From: Siphonodentalium dalli
Taxonomy: Eukaryota; Mollusca; Scaphopoda; Gadilida; Siphonodentaliidae
Assembly: GCA_032622095.1 (NCBI GenBank)
Contig: CP136062.1
Location: forward strand, 200,969,959-201,033,958
DNA length: 64,000 nt
Direction: 5' to 3'
Shown: positions 1 through 13,110 of the stretch, piece after piece
Position numbering within the stretch: the stretch's first letter is position 1
How the letters are laid out: each line of letters starts with the position of its first letter
The notes under the pieces: model-generated
The model's input: the letters and a program-made list of their open reading frames with translations, nothing else
Told to the model about the DNA's origin: nothing
Databases searched by the model: none
Position numbers and translations under genes: made by a program

Positions 1-204
1 CGATTTTGTCCCCAACAACAACAGTCATGTCTCCTAAATTTAAGTGTGATTTTCATAGGTTCTCCGATTAATTCACACTAATAAGAATAATTCAGTAGCC
101 GACCTCCGACCCTAAGGATCCGGGATCAGGTGATGTCAAATTTGGCATGTGAGAGCAATGTCACGATTGGTTGAAACTGCCAGTTCAAGGGTCATTCATA
201 TACC

Positions 205-1130
205 CTTGTTTCACGTGCTCATATACCACCCTTGTTTTTTCAATAATGATCTTTATAATCAATGGAAAATTACCAATCTCTGACGATGCTGTGCAGAACA
301 AATTACAAAACTTCCTATAAGACATTGTTAACATTGCCTGACTGGCCAGTTTTGCCCTGGGTTGCTATATTTTCTCACGCTTGGAATACCGCATACTCAT
401 GTTAAGCCAATTATGAATACCGATTGGCATTGACATTTTCTCGTCAAACTGAGTGTTGAAAAAAATAGCACCACGAACGGCAATATACATGTATTATTTT
501 TCCACCTTTTATTTATAAGTTAAATGGGCACTGGGTTGGTAAATACTTTCTCATTAGTTATCATGATTGCCAAATTTAAAATTGATACACACACCAGTAC
601 CATTCTGGTACATGCATGTGTCCTGGCCCCATCCGCGACTTCGAAAGCGAATCAAGATGTTCTGTGGTTGTTAATTTGTATGACACTTTAATATTAAATT
701 AAATAAGAATATATTTTATACTGAACTATACTATGTACATTGATTGATCATGCGGTAAGAATGTATGGTGGCAACTTACAGAAAAGAAGAATAAGAGAGT
801 CTATAGGAAACCTACCAACCCAGTGGCCATTTAACTTATAAATAAACAGTGGAACATTTATATATGTATTTACCAACAGTTGTGATGCTATTTTGTTTTC
901 AACACTCTACATTGAAGGGATTTGGCAATGCCAGTCGGTATATTGCTAATTAATCGAAATACGTCTTCAAAATGAGTATACGATATCCCAAGTGCGAGAA
1001 AATATAGAAATCCAAGCAAAACTGACCAGATAGGCGGCCTTGTCATTTTGTTCTGCACATTATCATCGAAAATCGGTAATTTTCCATTGATAATTATAAT
1101 GATGTTTATTGAAAAACAGGAGTGGTGTCA
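205..1130. repeat. Fold-back repeat, arms about 310 bp
   Basis: Positions ~225-538 and ~811-1128 are inverted copies of each other with moderate divergence. Matching landmarks include GTTTATTTATAAGTTAAATGG-type sequence near the inner ends, ACTGGGTTGGTA against TACCAACCCAGT, AATGGAAAATTACC against GGTAATTTTCCATT, and TGTGCAGAACAAA against its complement. The ~270 bp between the arms shows no coding potential. This is probably a non-autonomous fold-back element or an old inverted duplication. No convincing target duplication was seen at the ends. Confidence 0.7.
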
Positions 1131-1482
1131 CGCATTTATCTTCCACTACGATCGTCGTTGTGTTTAATGTGTCAGTGGCATAAAAGAAATGTGGCATCCA
1201 AATTGACAGGTGTGTGAAAAAGTCATACTCACTCGCTTTGGGTTCCTAGTTGTACGCTATTTCTGTTGTTAGGGAGCATGGATATGGTCAGGCTATACTC
1301 ACAGTACAGGGTGAATGTGTTATTTTATACATACCTGTCCATTCTGTTTTTATTGATTTAAACATGCGCATCCTTACAAAAAAAACAACATTATAGCGCA
1401 AGAGGCCGCCTTCTCTGCCAGAGAGCAGCCTTGTCAACCAGAGAAGTGGCAAATCGAATGGTATGTGTGTACATAGAACATA

Positions 1483-1906
1483 TCAATGATGTACATACTG
1501 GACTCATCAAAATGTCAATTACAATTCAATGTCTGCATCTGTCAAAGACTATTAACAAATTATTAAAAAAATGTTAATTGCTTTGGTTTAAAGTGTTATT
1601 TCCAGTTCAGTATTGATGCACCATGCATACCAATATATTAGGACATAACCAGGCAACTACCAACATAAGTTGACAGCCTATTGGTTTGGCGCCCCATACA
1701 TAGTACGTACCAATGATGTACATACTGGACTGAAAAAAAGAAAGTCACCGATGGGTTATCGAGATGTCAATAATTGCAATTCAATGTCTGCATCTGTCAG
1801 ACTGTATTGACAAATTAAAAAAATTCATCGTTAATTCCTTTGATCTAAAGTGTTATTTACAGTTCATTCTGTTCAGTATTGATGCATACCAGTATATTAG
1901 GACATG
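1483..1906. repeat. Diverged tandem duplication, about 227-bp period
   Basis: Copy 1 (~1483-1650) and copy 2 (~1711-1906) share, in order, CAATGATGTACATACTGGACT, CAATGTCTGCATCTGTCA, TAAAGTGTTATTT and GTATTGATGCA, ending in TATTAGGACAT. Small insertions and deletions separate the copies. No gene lies in the unit. Confidence 0.7.
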
Positions 1907-2670
1907 GAGAGTATTGCATATATAAGAGAATGCACTTGTTTACAAGGTCAAGGCCATTGTATTCTAGTATATCGCCTATATATATGAATGCATTGACACA
2001 GGGTTTTTGTAAATTTTCAGGAAACTCCAGTCATGAGTTAAAATCTAAAAAAAAATACTCAGGGATTTTTTCAACATGTTTAATCCATTTTTGACAAGAA
2101 AACTGACATGTTTAGATTTTCAAAGAAAAGTTGACTATGCCATTGACATACGTTATTATGGTCAATTGAAAGTAACATAGTTTGAGTTTATATGTACAAC
2201 CCTTTGGTTTTTATGTTGAATACATACACCGAATGACGCATTAGTGTGTGAACGCTTTTGAACATAATACAAGACTTCAATCACATCATTATAGCACGCG
2301 ATACAGTAGGCCTCAAGAGCTATACTTACAAGGTCGAACAAGTACCATATCGACTAAAATGTTCACACAAGCATGTCGTTCTGTGATTATTACACACCTC
2401 TAAATCAACCACTTAAAGTTTATTGTGTGATACAGAATCTATAAAGGAAATATTTTGACAAGTGTGTAATAAAAGTCAAAGCCACAAACGTCAGACTATG
2501 TTCCCGTCAATTGGCTAGAATAATGTATACGTTCCATCAACAGATTTGACACTGATTGTTAAAATTAAAAGTCAAGTACATTGTGATATGTACTATATGT
2601 ATAATGTCATTTCCTGCATCACTTTAACTAGATTATTAGTCACCGACTATTAATTTATTAATAATTATAA

Positions 2671-2768
2671 GCAATCAACATCGTTTTTGATGCCTCTGTC
2701 GGCATATAGACAAGGCTGATGGCGAGCTATATACTAGTATAAGATTAACTGAAAACGACGTTGATTGC
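2671..2768. repeat. Short inverted-repeat element (98 bp)
   Basis: GCAATCAACATCGTTTT at 2671-2687 is mirrored by AAAACGACGTTGATTGC at 2752-2768 with one mismatch. The size and A+T-rich surroundings suggest a very short MITE. No target duplication is certain. Confidence 0.5.
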
Positions 2769-3585
2769 ATATATGATGCAGTGAAAGAATCATGATCCAT
2801 AGGTGCAGTCCTATTATAATTCAAGGGTGGTTGCAGTTTTTATTTGACAAAAATAATGGGGGGAAAAATGAGAGATGGATTGATCAATCCATTTGACGAT
2901 TATTTATCACTTATGTTAACTATGATATGTTATCTCAGTTAATCAAATTTAAGTTCAGTCCCAATAATCAATCAATATTGTTACCATTCCTCTTATTTGT
3001 CACATTTTACTGACAATCAGACTGGCATAATTTTGCAGTCCAGCACTCTGGTACCAAATCACTTTGTGCTTGAATATCAGAGTGTTGAACAGCATAAATC
3101 AATTAAATCTACTTAGACTAGATACTTTGTTCTTGTCATCTATCACCCTCTTCCCACCATGCATGTCCCTTGCAAACAGAAACCATCCCTGAATGATCCC
3201 TTTCACCCTTTCATTAGATAGCGGAGAGCATACTTGGTTCGCATAACAGCATCTGCATACAATATGGTTAAAGTATTATTACAAATGTAATTGAACAATT
3301 CGGGGCTGTATACTATTTAAAACCTGTTCTATACTATAAATGGATTCTCCCATCAGTTTTAAAATGTTCTATTACTAGTATTCATGTTAAGGGGTTTCGA
3401 GGAAAAAAAGAGCAACAGTCAAACAAAGAAGGACTCTTATTAATCAGCTATATATTTTTCGTCCGCAATAATAATAAGTAACAAGTCGGCCTCATGTTAA
3501 TATAACAGACCTCGGCCTCATAACTTGGCCAATATGGAAACAACAAATTACAAACATATATTATTCATCAATGTGGGAAATGTTT

Positions 3586-3631
3586 AGATAATAAGTTCAA
3601 CAAACATGGTCGATTGTTGAACTTATTATCT
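3586..3631. repeat. Perfect 18-bp hairpin
   Basis: AGATAATAAGTTCAACAA at 3586-3603 and its exact reverse complement at 3614-3631 flank a 10-nt loop. No run of T and no neighbouring gene supports a transcriptional role. It is probably a palindromic repeat remnant. Confidence 0.6.
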
Positions 3632-6106
3632 GACCTTTAAAAAAAATATATCTGTCAATGAGTATTTATTCTAATTCACTAGAGCTCTGCTGATATACCG
3701 GTTGAAACTTAAAAGATTTCTTTGGGGTCAATTATCAAAAAACTGGTCGCAAATAGTAGTCAGGATCTATGTCACAACAACTTGCATCCATACTCTATGG
3801 AACGCAAGCAAATCAACATCCATTTCTTAATTTATTAACATTAGATTTAAGAATAATCAGTAAATCCAGTCTATGAAACTAACACCCTGAAAGAAAAATA
3901 ATTAGAAATTTCTATATCAATAACTGGTAAAAAATATGTGCACTCAGGGTTGTGATTTAATTCTTTTTTAAATAAATAAAAACAAACTGAATCTGAGTGT
4001 TACAAACAATGCTAACAATGTTGGGCAGAGCCGGTCATTGCTGGAGCAGTAAATATGGTAAAATGCAGTATGCCTGAAGTTTATATAGGGTTGCAAATTA
4101 CTGTAAATTTAACTCTTTACCACTTGTGACATAATTTCAAATGTTGCTGGACATCTGGTGACATATTTTGATGCACTAATTATAAAACGCTCTCGGTATA
4201 TGGCTATATGCAAAATACGTCAAATCATGTGACCAGGTGTTTAATATATAGCTTTAATATATATTATCCTATTTTGTATATTGTGTAATCATATTCATGT
4301 TATAGTTTACAAAAACCTTGTTAGTTATTGCAGTTCTTGACTTTTTATCATCATTTCAATTTTTTGGATTTAAATCAATGATTTTTATGTTTACCCATAC
4401 CATAGTATGGTAAACTGTCGACATCCGGATTGACCACTCATCGTTTGTCCGTCTGTCCTCCTGTCCGTAGACATGTTACGCATGATGCGATAACGCAAAC
4501 AATTCCTATCTGGCTGGAACCAAATTTTGTATATGAATTTCTCAGCCCAAAAGACAGATCGAGTTCAAATATGGGTTTGATCCGAATATTCTTAACTGAG
4601 ATATGGTCCTTTTTCGAAATATTAGACTCTTTAAAAAAAATAGATTGAATTCCTTGCTCAATTTAACAAACAAAACAGAATTAGTTTTTGTTAATATTTA
4701 AAAAAAAATCTGTTTAATTTAGATTGAACTGCTTGCTCAATTTTTATTTTTATTTTAACAAAATTTGAAAAACTAACCATTATAACTCTGCGAAGAGTAC
4801 CCCGAGTCACAACACCAAATTTGGTTTAAATAGGTCCAAAATAATGTGTTATGTACCGATAAATTTGTTTGGAGTGATATTAAACCCATTTCACTAATTC
4901 CATCCCATGCCTTTGGACTACTTAGCTATATAATAATATGGCTATATCATTTTCTGATGTTTCTTATGCCAATGTGCAGGTAAAGAAAGTTATTGTTTTT
5001 AAATGTTTCAATAGCACACATGGCATGCTATTAACAGTAGACTAGAAAATCTGCATTGCGCAGCTGGGGTCTGAGGTCATTATAAATGTTATAGGTTTAA
5101 TAGTGATGCCAAGCCAATGTTGATCATACACAGTGATTAGTTAACAGCTCTGCTATATGGGCTATATAATTGATATTAATGGGTCAGTAATGAGGTCTTA
5201 TCTTGATGGATGTGTTGGTAGAAATTGGTACAGTATCATTGTAACTTAAATTGGACTTTATTAACCCAAAATTTCCGATCACCGTTTCACATTTAATCCA
5301 AGGCTGCACTGGTTCAACATTACATATCCTGTGTCAGTGTATTCTCTTATATATGCGAGTGATCCATAAATTCCCATAATTTGTGTTAGGTACATTTGTC
5401 TATAATAGTACATAACAGTACATGCTATAATTCAACATCAAAACTCTAATTTATGAGTCCGATCATACTAATTTACTATCGCCAAGGGATGGGTTAACAT
5501 CAGCCAATCGTGATTGGCCTCTTGTTTAAAATAAAACTCATTCATTTAAATCTTGATTTAAATAAATGATTTCAATCGCCTGTAAATAAATGATTTAAAT
5601 CGCATAACCTTGGGTGGACCGAAAATTATCTAAACGGTCAACTCATCACATCATGGTAACTTCGATGACGATGTTGAAATGCTTGTAAGAAATACACATA
5701 TTCTAGGTTGTATGTGCATGCATAAAAGCATGTCACCATATTAACCACTCTGGTGTGACTTCGTGACCATACAGTCTGAGATTATTATGTCATCACAACC
5801 CGCATGCAGTATTGATTTTTCTGAAGTCAGTTGCCTTCTCGGTTGTGGCTTTCTGTTTTCGAGTTCAATTTATTGATGTCCATGTTACTATTTCATTTTA
5901 ATAATTATATAGAGCATATCTAACGTCCATCATCACAACAAAATGATAACAGCGCCGCTATGGTGAACCGAGAACTGATTCTGGTAGAGCTTTGTCTACA
6001 TCATATAAATCCGCAGTGATCGTGTTTGGTATAAACAGGTGTCTTTAGAAAAGAATAAGAACTGAAACTCTCAACAGATCAACGACTTTTACGAAGATAT
6101 TTCTGT

Positions 6107-6148
6107 CAGTATTGAATTCGCGCAGACAGGTGCGCGAATTCAATACTG
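6107..6148. repeat. Perfect 18-bp hairpin with GC-rich core
   Basis: CAGTATTGAATTCGCGCA (6107-6124) and its exact reverse complement (6131-6148) are separated by 6 nt. The right arm continues as AGCGAAAAATAG. The reverse complement of this block (CTATTTTTCGCTCAGT...TTCGCGC) recurs at ~54828 and ~55813, so this is one copy of a dispersed short repeat. Confidence 0.75.
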
Positions 6149-6581
6149 AGCGAAAAATAGTTCTGCGTGATTTTAGATACGAGTAAGGTAAACAGGAATT
6201 AGTAGGCCGATTCGAAAAACTTATTAATTAGCTATAAGTTATCGGCCGCACTAAGTAGAAACTGTCTGCATCATAAGTAACAAAAGTCGGCCAATAGGTG
6301 GAAAACACGGCCAATAAGTATAAAAGTCGGACTTCCGGTATGGCGGCGCTCTATTGAGTCACGAAAGTTTGAGCTCCAAAAAGAAAATGTGTTTTCTCTC
6401 AACAGACACGAAGGAATGAAACTTTAAATGCGCATATTCAATCTTTAAATGCGATAAATACAATCGTAAGCGGGAAAAGTGGCAAACAGTTCCAAAAACA
6501 GTTGTCTTTTCGAACAAATGTACCGGTACCGGTACGAAGAACCAGCGTGTTGCACCGAATTAGGAAAGCGAAACATCAAAC

Positions 6582-7380
6582 ATGTCGGTCGAAACGAGGT
6601 CAAATAAACAAGAAAAACTTGAAAATCAGTACAAGTGCAAGAATTTCAACGATATCAGCAAGTGTTTCGTCAATCTACATTCTATAATAGCAAATAGAGT
6701 AGATAACGTGGAGCGAAACGTCCAGAATCTCTCATTAAAAGTGGAGAAAATCGAAAATAAATCTTCAGACCTCTCTGAAAAGGAAAGATTTAGAAGAAAC
6801 TATAATCCCGGAAATGGAAGAAAAAGTGAACACTCAGTCAGGTGAAGTTGATGATATTTCTGGAAGTGTTGACTTCACTTTTGATCAACTGTCAGACAAA
6901 ATTGATGAATATATATTGACACAGCAAAATTTTGAACAAACGATAACAGAGTTGACATATCGCCAAGTTGAGACAATCCTCTCTTATTAAACTGGACATG
7001 TGGGGCCGTAAATGGAATCTAACAATCCGAGGTATTCCAGGCTCAAGGAATGAAACGGCATTCACAACAGGTATAAAAGTTATACAATTCTTCACAACAA
7101 ACCTGAACATTCCTGAAGAAAGAACAAGCGAGATATATTTCTCAGCATGTCATAGGTTGCGGACTGGAGACAATTCATCCCCAGATGTAATAGTCAGTTT
7201 TGCGTCACTTCTTGACAGACTCTGTCATCTTGTGCTAACAAAGGCAACAAAACTGAAACCAGGTTCAAAACTCAGTGTTTCAGTGGACCTTCCTCCTATT
7301 ATTTCAAAACTTCGAGGGCAACTTCTCAAGCAAAGGGCGGATTCAGTATCTTAGGAACGAACCCTTTGTAAAACTTTCAC
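6582..7380 (+). pseudogene. L1 ORF1-like protein, frameshifted
   Basis: The first part (frame from 6582) has a heptad-like coiled coil (IANRVDNVERNVQNLSLKVE). The frame then shifts and continues as EEKVNTQ...DDISGSVDF...YRQVETILS. A third frame from ~6989 reads KWNLTIRGIPGSRNETA, SEIYFSACHRL and SPDVIVSFASLLDR, which matches the RNA-recognition and C-terminal domains of L1 ORF1 RNA-binding proteins. After 7354 another shift gives RNEPFVKLSPKS, resembling the normal C-terminus. In L1 elements ORF1p trimerises through the coiled coil and coats the element RNA. Several frameshifts disable this copy. Confidence 0.65.
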
Positions 7381-7770
7381 CAAAATCTTCGGCATCAACT
7401 TGAGAAACACTAGGCATGTATTGCTGCCAGAAAGTTTAAACAGAGAGAACTGTTAGTACTGTATAGTGTACAAAGATTGAGAATGACGTGGGACTGAAGA
7501 TATACCAGACATAGGAACCTCATTGGACTTCAGCTATATAGTTCTTCTCTGAAGTGAAAATATGTGCAATTATTAAAATATTTGATGACCAAATTGATTT
7601 ATTTTCAGGAAGAATTGAAATATATGTTTATAAAATGAATCTATTTAATTTCAATACTGCTCTATAAAAGGCTCATCACCAAGAATTAAAAATTTGATAT
7701 TGACCTTTCTACGACTGGAGCTTCTTGAAATTTTACGTAAACCCTGTGCAAAAACATTCTTTTATATACG

Positions 7771-8773
7771 TGTTACGCCGAGTTATGTAGTAACTGACGA
7801 GTTTTGTGGTAGCTCACGAGTTATGTAGTAACAATCGACGAGTTTTGTGGTAGCTCACGAGTTTTGTAGTAAAATCGACGAGTTATGTAGTAATTTCAGG
7901 TTACGAGTTTTGTAGTAAAATGTCGACGAGTTTTGTAGTAAAAAACAAGCTAACGAGGTTTTTTTTTCTTTGATTTTTCAACTACATGTATTATAATTAA
8001 ATATGCAGAGTGTTACTTTGTCAAATCACATGGGTATCCTCAAGAACGAACCAAGAACCAAGAGGTGGCGTAGAGTTGTCTATATTGCAAAAACAAAGTG
8101 AAACGATTATTGTTAACAATAACTGTATGGTACGCATGCATGACTCGCCGCTCTCTTTTGTTTCACGGTTACTGTTGGTTGCGTTTATTTCTTAGAGTGC
8201 ACAAGCCGCGAATCCATTATGCACTGAGAGAAAAATGACGAACCACATTTGGTTTTCCACCACGATAGATAGTTTATTCTATTTCACCAAATACAACATG
8301 GTATTAAGAACTAGGACGCGACGTCTGACGTAATGGGGGCCAGGTTCAAGTTAATAACATTGCCATAGTACTTCTAGGTACGAAGTTTGGCTCAGATCTG
8401 ATGAGAAACGAAGCAGCAGTGACGAGGGACCAACATCAAGTTGAGCTACAACGTCATTAACGTCCACCACACAAACACTTACACAAAAAAACATTGCATT
8501 TACTATATACGATTGTATTAAGTCCAAACCCGCCTGTGAAACTGACTAAAAATTGTTGCTACAGAACTCGACGAGTATTACTACAAAACTCGTTAGCTTG
8601 TTTTTTACTACAAAACTCGTCGATATTTTACTACAAAACTCGTAACCCAAATTACTACATAACTCGTCGATTTTACTACAAAATCGTGAGCTACCACAAA
8701 ACTCGTCGATTGTTGCTACATAACTCGTGAGCTACCACAAAACTCGTCAGTTACTACATAACTCGGCGTAACA
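7771..8773. mobile_element. 1.0 kb fold-back DNA element with repeat-built TIRs
   Basis: The element starts TGTTACGCCGAGTTATGT and ends with the exact complement. The arms, ~7771-7957 and ~8588-8773, are near-perfect inverted copies. Each arm is built from about nine short units of the form ACGAGTTTTGTAGTA or ACGAGTTATGTAGTA joined by variable linkers. A 5-bp direct repeat, ATACG (7766-7770 and 8774-8778), flanks it. The ~630-bp middle has no transposase-like ORF, so the element is non-autonomous. It interrupts the L1 at 6.33-13.45 kb and is therefore younger than that insertion. Superfamily not assigned. Confidence 0.85.
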
Positions 8774-8778
8774 ATACG

Positions 8779-9489
8779 TGAGTCCCCCAGTGGGGGGGCT
8801 CTCATGTGGATGGGAGTGTATTAGTCTATTAAAAATATTCACCTTTACCTTCTAAGCCACAGCACTCTCGTGTTTGTGCGAGGCCCCCTGTGGGAGAATC
8901 GCATACATGAGAGTGTGCACTGCTGTTACATGATCTTTAATGCTGCATTATTGCAGCACCAGACGTGAAAAGGTTAATGCCTATACAAAACATATACGGT
9001 ATTGGTATGTTGGGTTCTCAGACAAAACCGCATCACATAAATGTATGCTCATTGCCACTCGTTTTGGCCATCAATAAAAAGTTTCAGTTCAAACTCTGGA
9101 TCCAGTACATTGAATTCTGATACAATGTATATGTGTACCACTTCATATTCATTCAGAAGGTCAAAGTGGAAAGACCTTACTGCATCTTCATTCATTCATG
9201 AGTAAACGAGAGAAAAATTATAGCAATCTTTGCAACCAATTACAAATACTCCTCAACTCTCAGATGCATTTATTAATCAATTGTGAGAGAAATATACAAG
9301 TAAATATGCTGACAATCATAAGCATGAATATCCTCTCTCTCTCTCCTTGTTTCTCAACGAATAAATGAAGAGCGCACAAGCTTACGTGGGATGTCATTTG
9401 TTGTTTATAAAAAAATGATCTGAACTATATTAATCGTGTGCATGACTTATGTTTTATTATAAAGTGTTGTATCTCATCTAGATAATATC
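8779..9489. other. L1 inter-ORF region, no gene seen
   Basis: This follows the fold-back insertion and precedes the endonuclease. GAGTCCCCCAGTGGGGG and a related CCCCCTGTGGGAGAATCGC ~100 bp later form a weak imperfect repeat. Nothing coding is recognisable. Confidence 0.4.
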
Positions 9490-12400
9490 AGAGAAAGAAT
9501 CATCAAAAGTGCCTGATATTCATATAGGAGATTTAAATTGTCGTGGGTTAGCATCAAATCAGCTGAAAGGATGGATATATTTAACCGATGTAGAGAAAAA
9601 TTTGATATAACTCTACTTGTAGACACACATTCTTGCAAAGAAACTGAAAACAAGTGGAAATCTGAGTGGGGCTATCAAGCCTTCTCCTCTTTCTCTAGTT
9701 CTAAGAGAGGTGTAGCCATACTAGTCCGGAATACCCAGCATTTTTTCAAAATTAGAAGAAATAGAAAATACTTCAATACTAATAGCCGGAGACTGGAATG
9801 TACCACAAAATTATGAAATGGATACAGTCAATTACAAGCAGAGGAATAACACAAAATAAAATTAAAAAATTTTTTTTTGGCAAAATAGATTGGACTTGCA
9901 TGACGCGTGGAGGCTTGAAAACCCCAATGCTCAACGTTACACTTGGAGGGGTCCAGGAAGGAAGATGGCACGCCTTGACTACTTCCTGGTCTCAGATTTG
10001 CAACCTTTTATATCTGATATATTAATAAGCTACAAATCAGATCATAGTCCAGTAAGCCTGAATCTCCAATTTCATTGTCATCCAAGAGGAAGAGGCACAT
10101 AGAAATTCAATAATAGCCTTTTAAGAGATCAACAGTATATTGACATAGTAAAACAAACAATATCAAGTGTAGTAGATCAGTACAGCAGTCACATGGAAAC
10201 TGGTAGCAAGGATTCTGACTCTTTAACTATAACTGACCAACCTTTTTGAGAAACCTTGAAAATAACGATAAGAGGGGAAACTATAGCATATTCTTCCAAA
10301 TAAAAAATAAATAAAAACCAAATAGAAAAATGCTTCGAAAACAGATTAACTAACATTTATGAAACCTTGGATAAAGGAGACTACTCAGTAGAACAAGAGA
10401 TCGAAAAAGTTAAAATAGATCTAAGCAATCACAGAAAAAAAAAAGTCGAGGTATTATCACTCACACAAAAGCTAGGTGGAAAGTTGAAGGTGAAAAGTCA
10501 ACAAAATATTTTTGTAATTTGGAGAAGAGAAGTTACACTGAAAAATCAATTCCAAAGTTGATAAATGCGATGGAACGGAAACAGATAACTTCGCCGAAAT
10601 ACTAGAGGAACAACATCACTTTTACAACGATTTATATAGCTCAAAATTAAAACCAGATAAAAATCTAAATGACATTTTTTGGGATGAAAATAATCCATTC
10701 TTAAGATTACTAGAAGAAGAAGAGTCAGAATCTATGGAGGGCTGCGTGACCGATCAGGAATGTTATACATCTTTGAAAAAACATGAAAAATAATAAATCC
10801 CCTGGGTCAGATGGATACACAGTTGAATTCTATAAATTCTTTTGGAAAAAACTTAGGAAAATTTGTGATAAAAATTCATTAAACTGTGGTTTTAGATCAC
10901 AAATGCTCTCAGTGACACAGAGATGTGGGATAATAACATGTTTCCCAAAACAAAATAAACCTAGAATTTATATTCAAAATTGGAGACCAATCTCATTATT
11001 AAATGTGGATGCCAAAATAGGATCCTCAGTAATCGCAAATCGAATAAAAAAAGCTTTACCTAATTTAATATCAGATACACAACTTGGTTTCCTTTCTGGG
11101 CGATACATAGGAGAATCTACTGGACTCATTTTTGATTGGGTAAATATGTGTGACCGTGACAATATTCCAGGAACCCTCACAATACTGGACTTTGAAAAAG
11201 CATTTGATTGCCTAGAATGGAATTTTATAGACAAATGCCTTAAATTCTTTAAATTCGGGCCAGATATAGTGAAATGAATTGAAACATTCTACAAAGACAT
11301 ATTCAGTTATGTTATAAATAATGGAAATCTATGAGACAATAAATATTTCTAGAGGAGTGAGGCAAGGTGACCCATTATCTCCATATTTATTCATATTAGA
11401 AGTTGAAATTCGCAGCGCCGCACTCAAGTATAACCCAGATAATAAAGGGATAAAACTGAACGATTCGGAATTTATCTTAACCCAGTATGCTGATGACATA
11501 ACCCTCTTCCTCCAGGATCTTTAAACTCATAAGTGATTTCAATAAAATTTCAGGTTTGAAAGTAAACTTTGAAAAAACTCAGGTTATTTGGATTGGATCG
11601 AAACGGGGCTGTGGTGAGGAACTGAATACTGATGTGCAAGTGGAATGGAACCATAATAGCTCAGTAACGATATTGGGTATAAAGTTTGATCTTATTGGGG
11701 AAAGCTATGTCGTAAAAACTATGTAGACAAAGTTCATAGTATAGAAAAATTACTATACGATTGGTCTTTTAGACAACTCAGTCTTATGGGTAAAACAACG
11801 GTTATAAAAACAATGGCACTCCCTATTCTCACACACTGCTTAACAGTACTTCCATCACCATCGGAGAACATCAAGAATATAATACAAAAAATCTTTTTCG
11901 AATTTATTTGGTCTGGAAAACCTGACAAAATTAAGCGCAGTGTTCTGATCAACAACAAGGAAGAAGGTGGGTTAAATTTCCCCCATCTAGACTCATGAAA
12001 AAGCACTAAAAATGTCATGGATTAAAAAAGTCGTCGACCCTTCATTAACAACTGGATGGAAGACCATATTTTTAGATGAGATTCAACAATTTGGATGGAA
12101 CAATAGTTGGTTCTTGCAACAGGAGGTGTTAGACTTAGTTAGCAGCAAACTTAACCCATTCTGGAGATGCCTCTTACAATTCTGGTCTGCATTAGACCAA
12201 AATCACACCACAGCCCCTGCAGAGATACAATCCCAGCCATTACATATGAACAAGAATATACATATTGATAAAAAAGTGGATAAAACATGGAGTTTACTTT
12301 ATAAATGATTTAAAGGGCGATTCAGGCTTTCTGGAATATAATACATTCTGTCATGTATATGATCTACAAACTCCATTTACCATCTATCATGGAGTATTGA

Positions 12401-13110
12401 ACCCTCTCCCCTTATACTGGAAAGCATATGTGAGAGATAATAAGAGAATGAACTCTATAACAACTGAAAAAATTGAGACTGCAAAAAACAAATAAAACTT
12501 GTAAAACATTTTATACACACTCTTCCGATGTATGAATTCAATGAGATAAGAAACTAATGAGAAATATTGGAAGGATCGCTTAGAAAAATATTTCAGTGAT
12601 GAAGATTGGAAAACTATTTACTTAAAGTCTTATCAATTAACTGATGATACAAGTCTTCAAACTTTTCAATATAAAATTATTCAAAATATAATGTATACCA
12701 ACTCAAAACTTTTTAAGTTTAAACTTTCAGATACTGAATTGTGTACATTTTGTGGGAATACGAAAGAGACTATTTTACACCTTTTCTTTGAATGCGTAGT
12801 CTCAAAGTCAATACTGCTTGATTTTCAAGACCATTTAGTATTTGTAATCTTAGGATTTCTGAAAGACAGCAACTGCAATACTTGATATATGTCTTCTTTT
12901 ATATAAGATATATATATATATATTCATGTAAAATGAAGCCTATTAATCCCTCTCTCCAAGGATTCTTGGATCGAATCCGGTATTACAAAGCCATATAAAC
13001 TTATTTTCCTGCCAATCCAGATTCGAAGAAATAAATTTGTTTTCGTGATAGATGGAATATGATAGAAAACCTTCTTAAACAACCAACACTCTAATATGTA
13101 TAGATTATAA
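9490..13110 (+). pseudogene. L1 ORF2: endonuclease-reverse transcriptase remnant
   Basis: An apurinic-endonuclease domain can be followed across frames: IGDLNCRGLAS at ~9519, FDITLLVDTHSCKE, RGVAILVRN, then TWRGPGRKMARLDYFLVS and SYKSDHSPVSL near 10.0 kb. The reverse transcriptase has KSPGSDGYTVEFYKFFW (~10797), NWRPISLLNVDAKI, LDFEKAFDCLEW (first catalytic Asp, ~11190), GVRQGDPLSPYLFIL (~11339) and YADDITLF (catalytic Asp pair, ~11485). A CCHC motif C-X2-C-X8-H-X4-C lies at 12742-12795. Further degraded homology (LQGFLDRIRYYKA) runs to ~13.1 kb. At least eight frameshifts or stops break the frame. The motif order places it in the L1/Tx1 branch of non-LTR elements. Confidence 0.85.

Larger units (their letters stand above)
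1907..6105. other. Non-coding span with dispersed repeat pieces
   Basis: I see no gene here. Apart from the two hairpins listed separately, there is a fragment at ~3483-3560 related to the palindromic repeat at 13.81-13.93 kb (CCTCATAACTTGGCCAATAT). A region at ~4396-4870 with a GTCCGTCTGTCCTCCTGTCCG stretch and GTCACAACACCAAATTTGG recurs in part near 63.68 kb. ATTCTCTTATATATGCGAG at ~5341 is also found inside the MITE at 61.7-61.9 kb. Confidence 0.5.
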
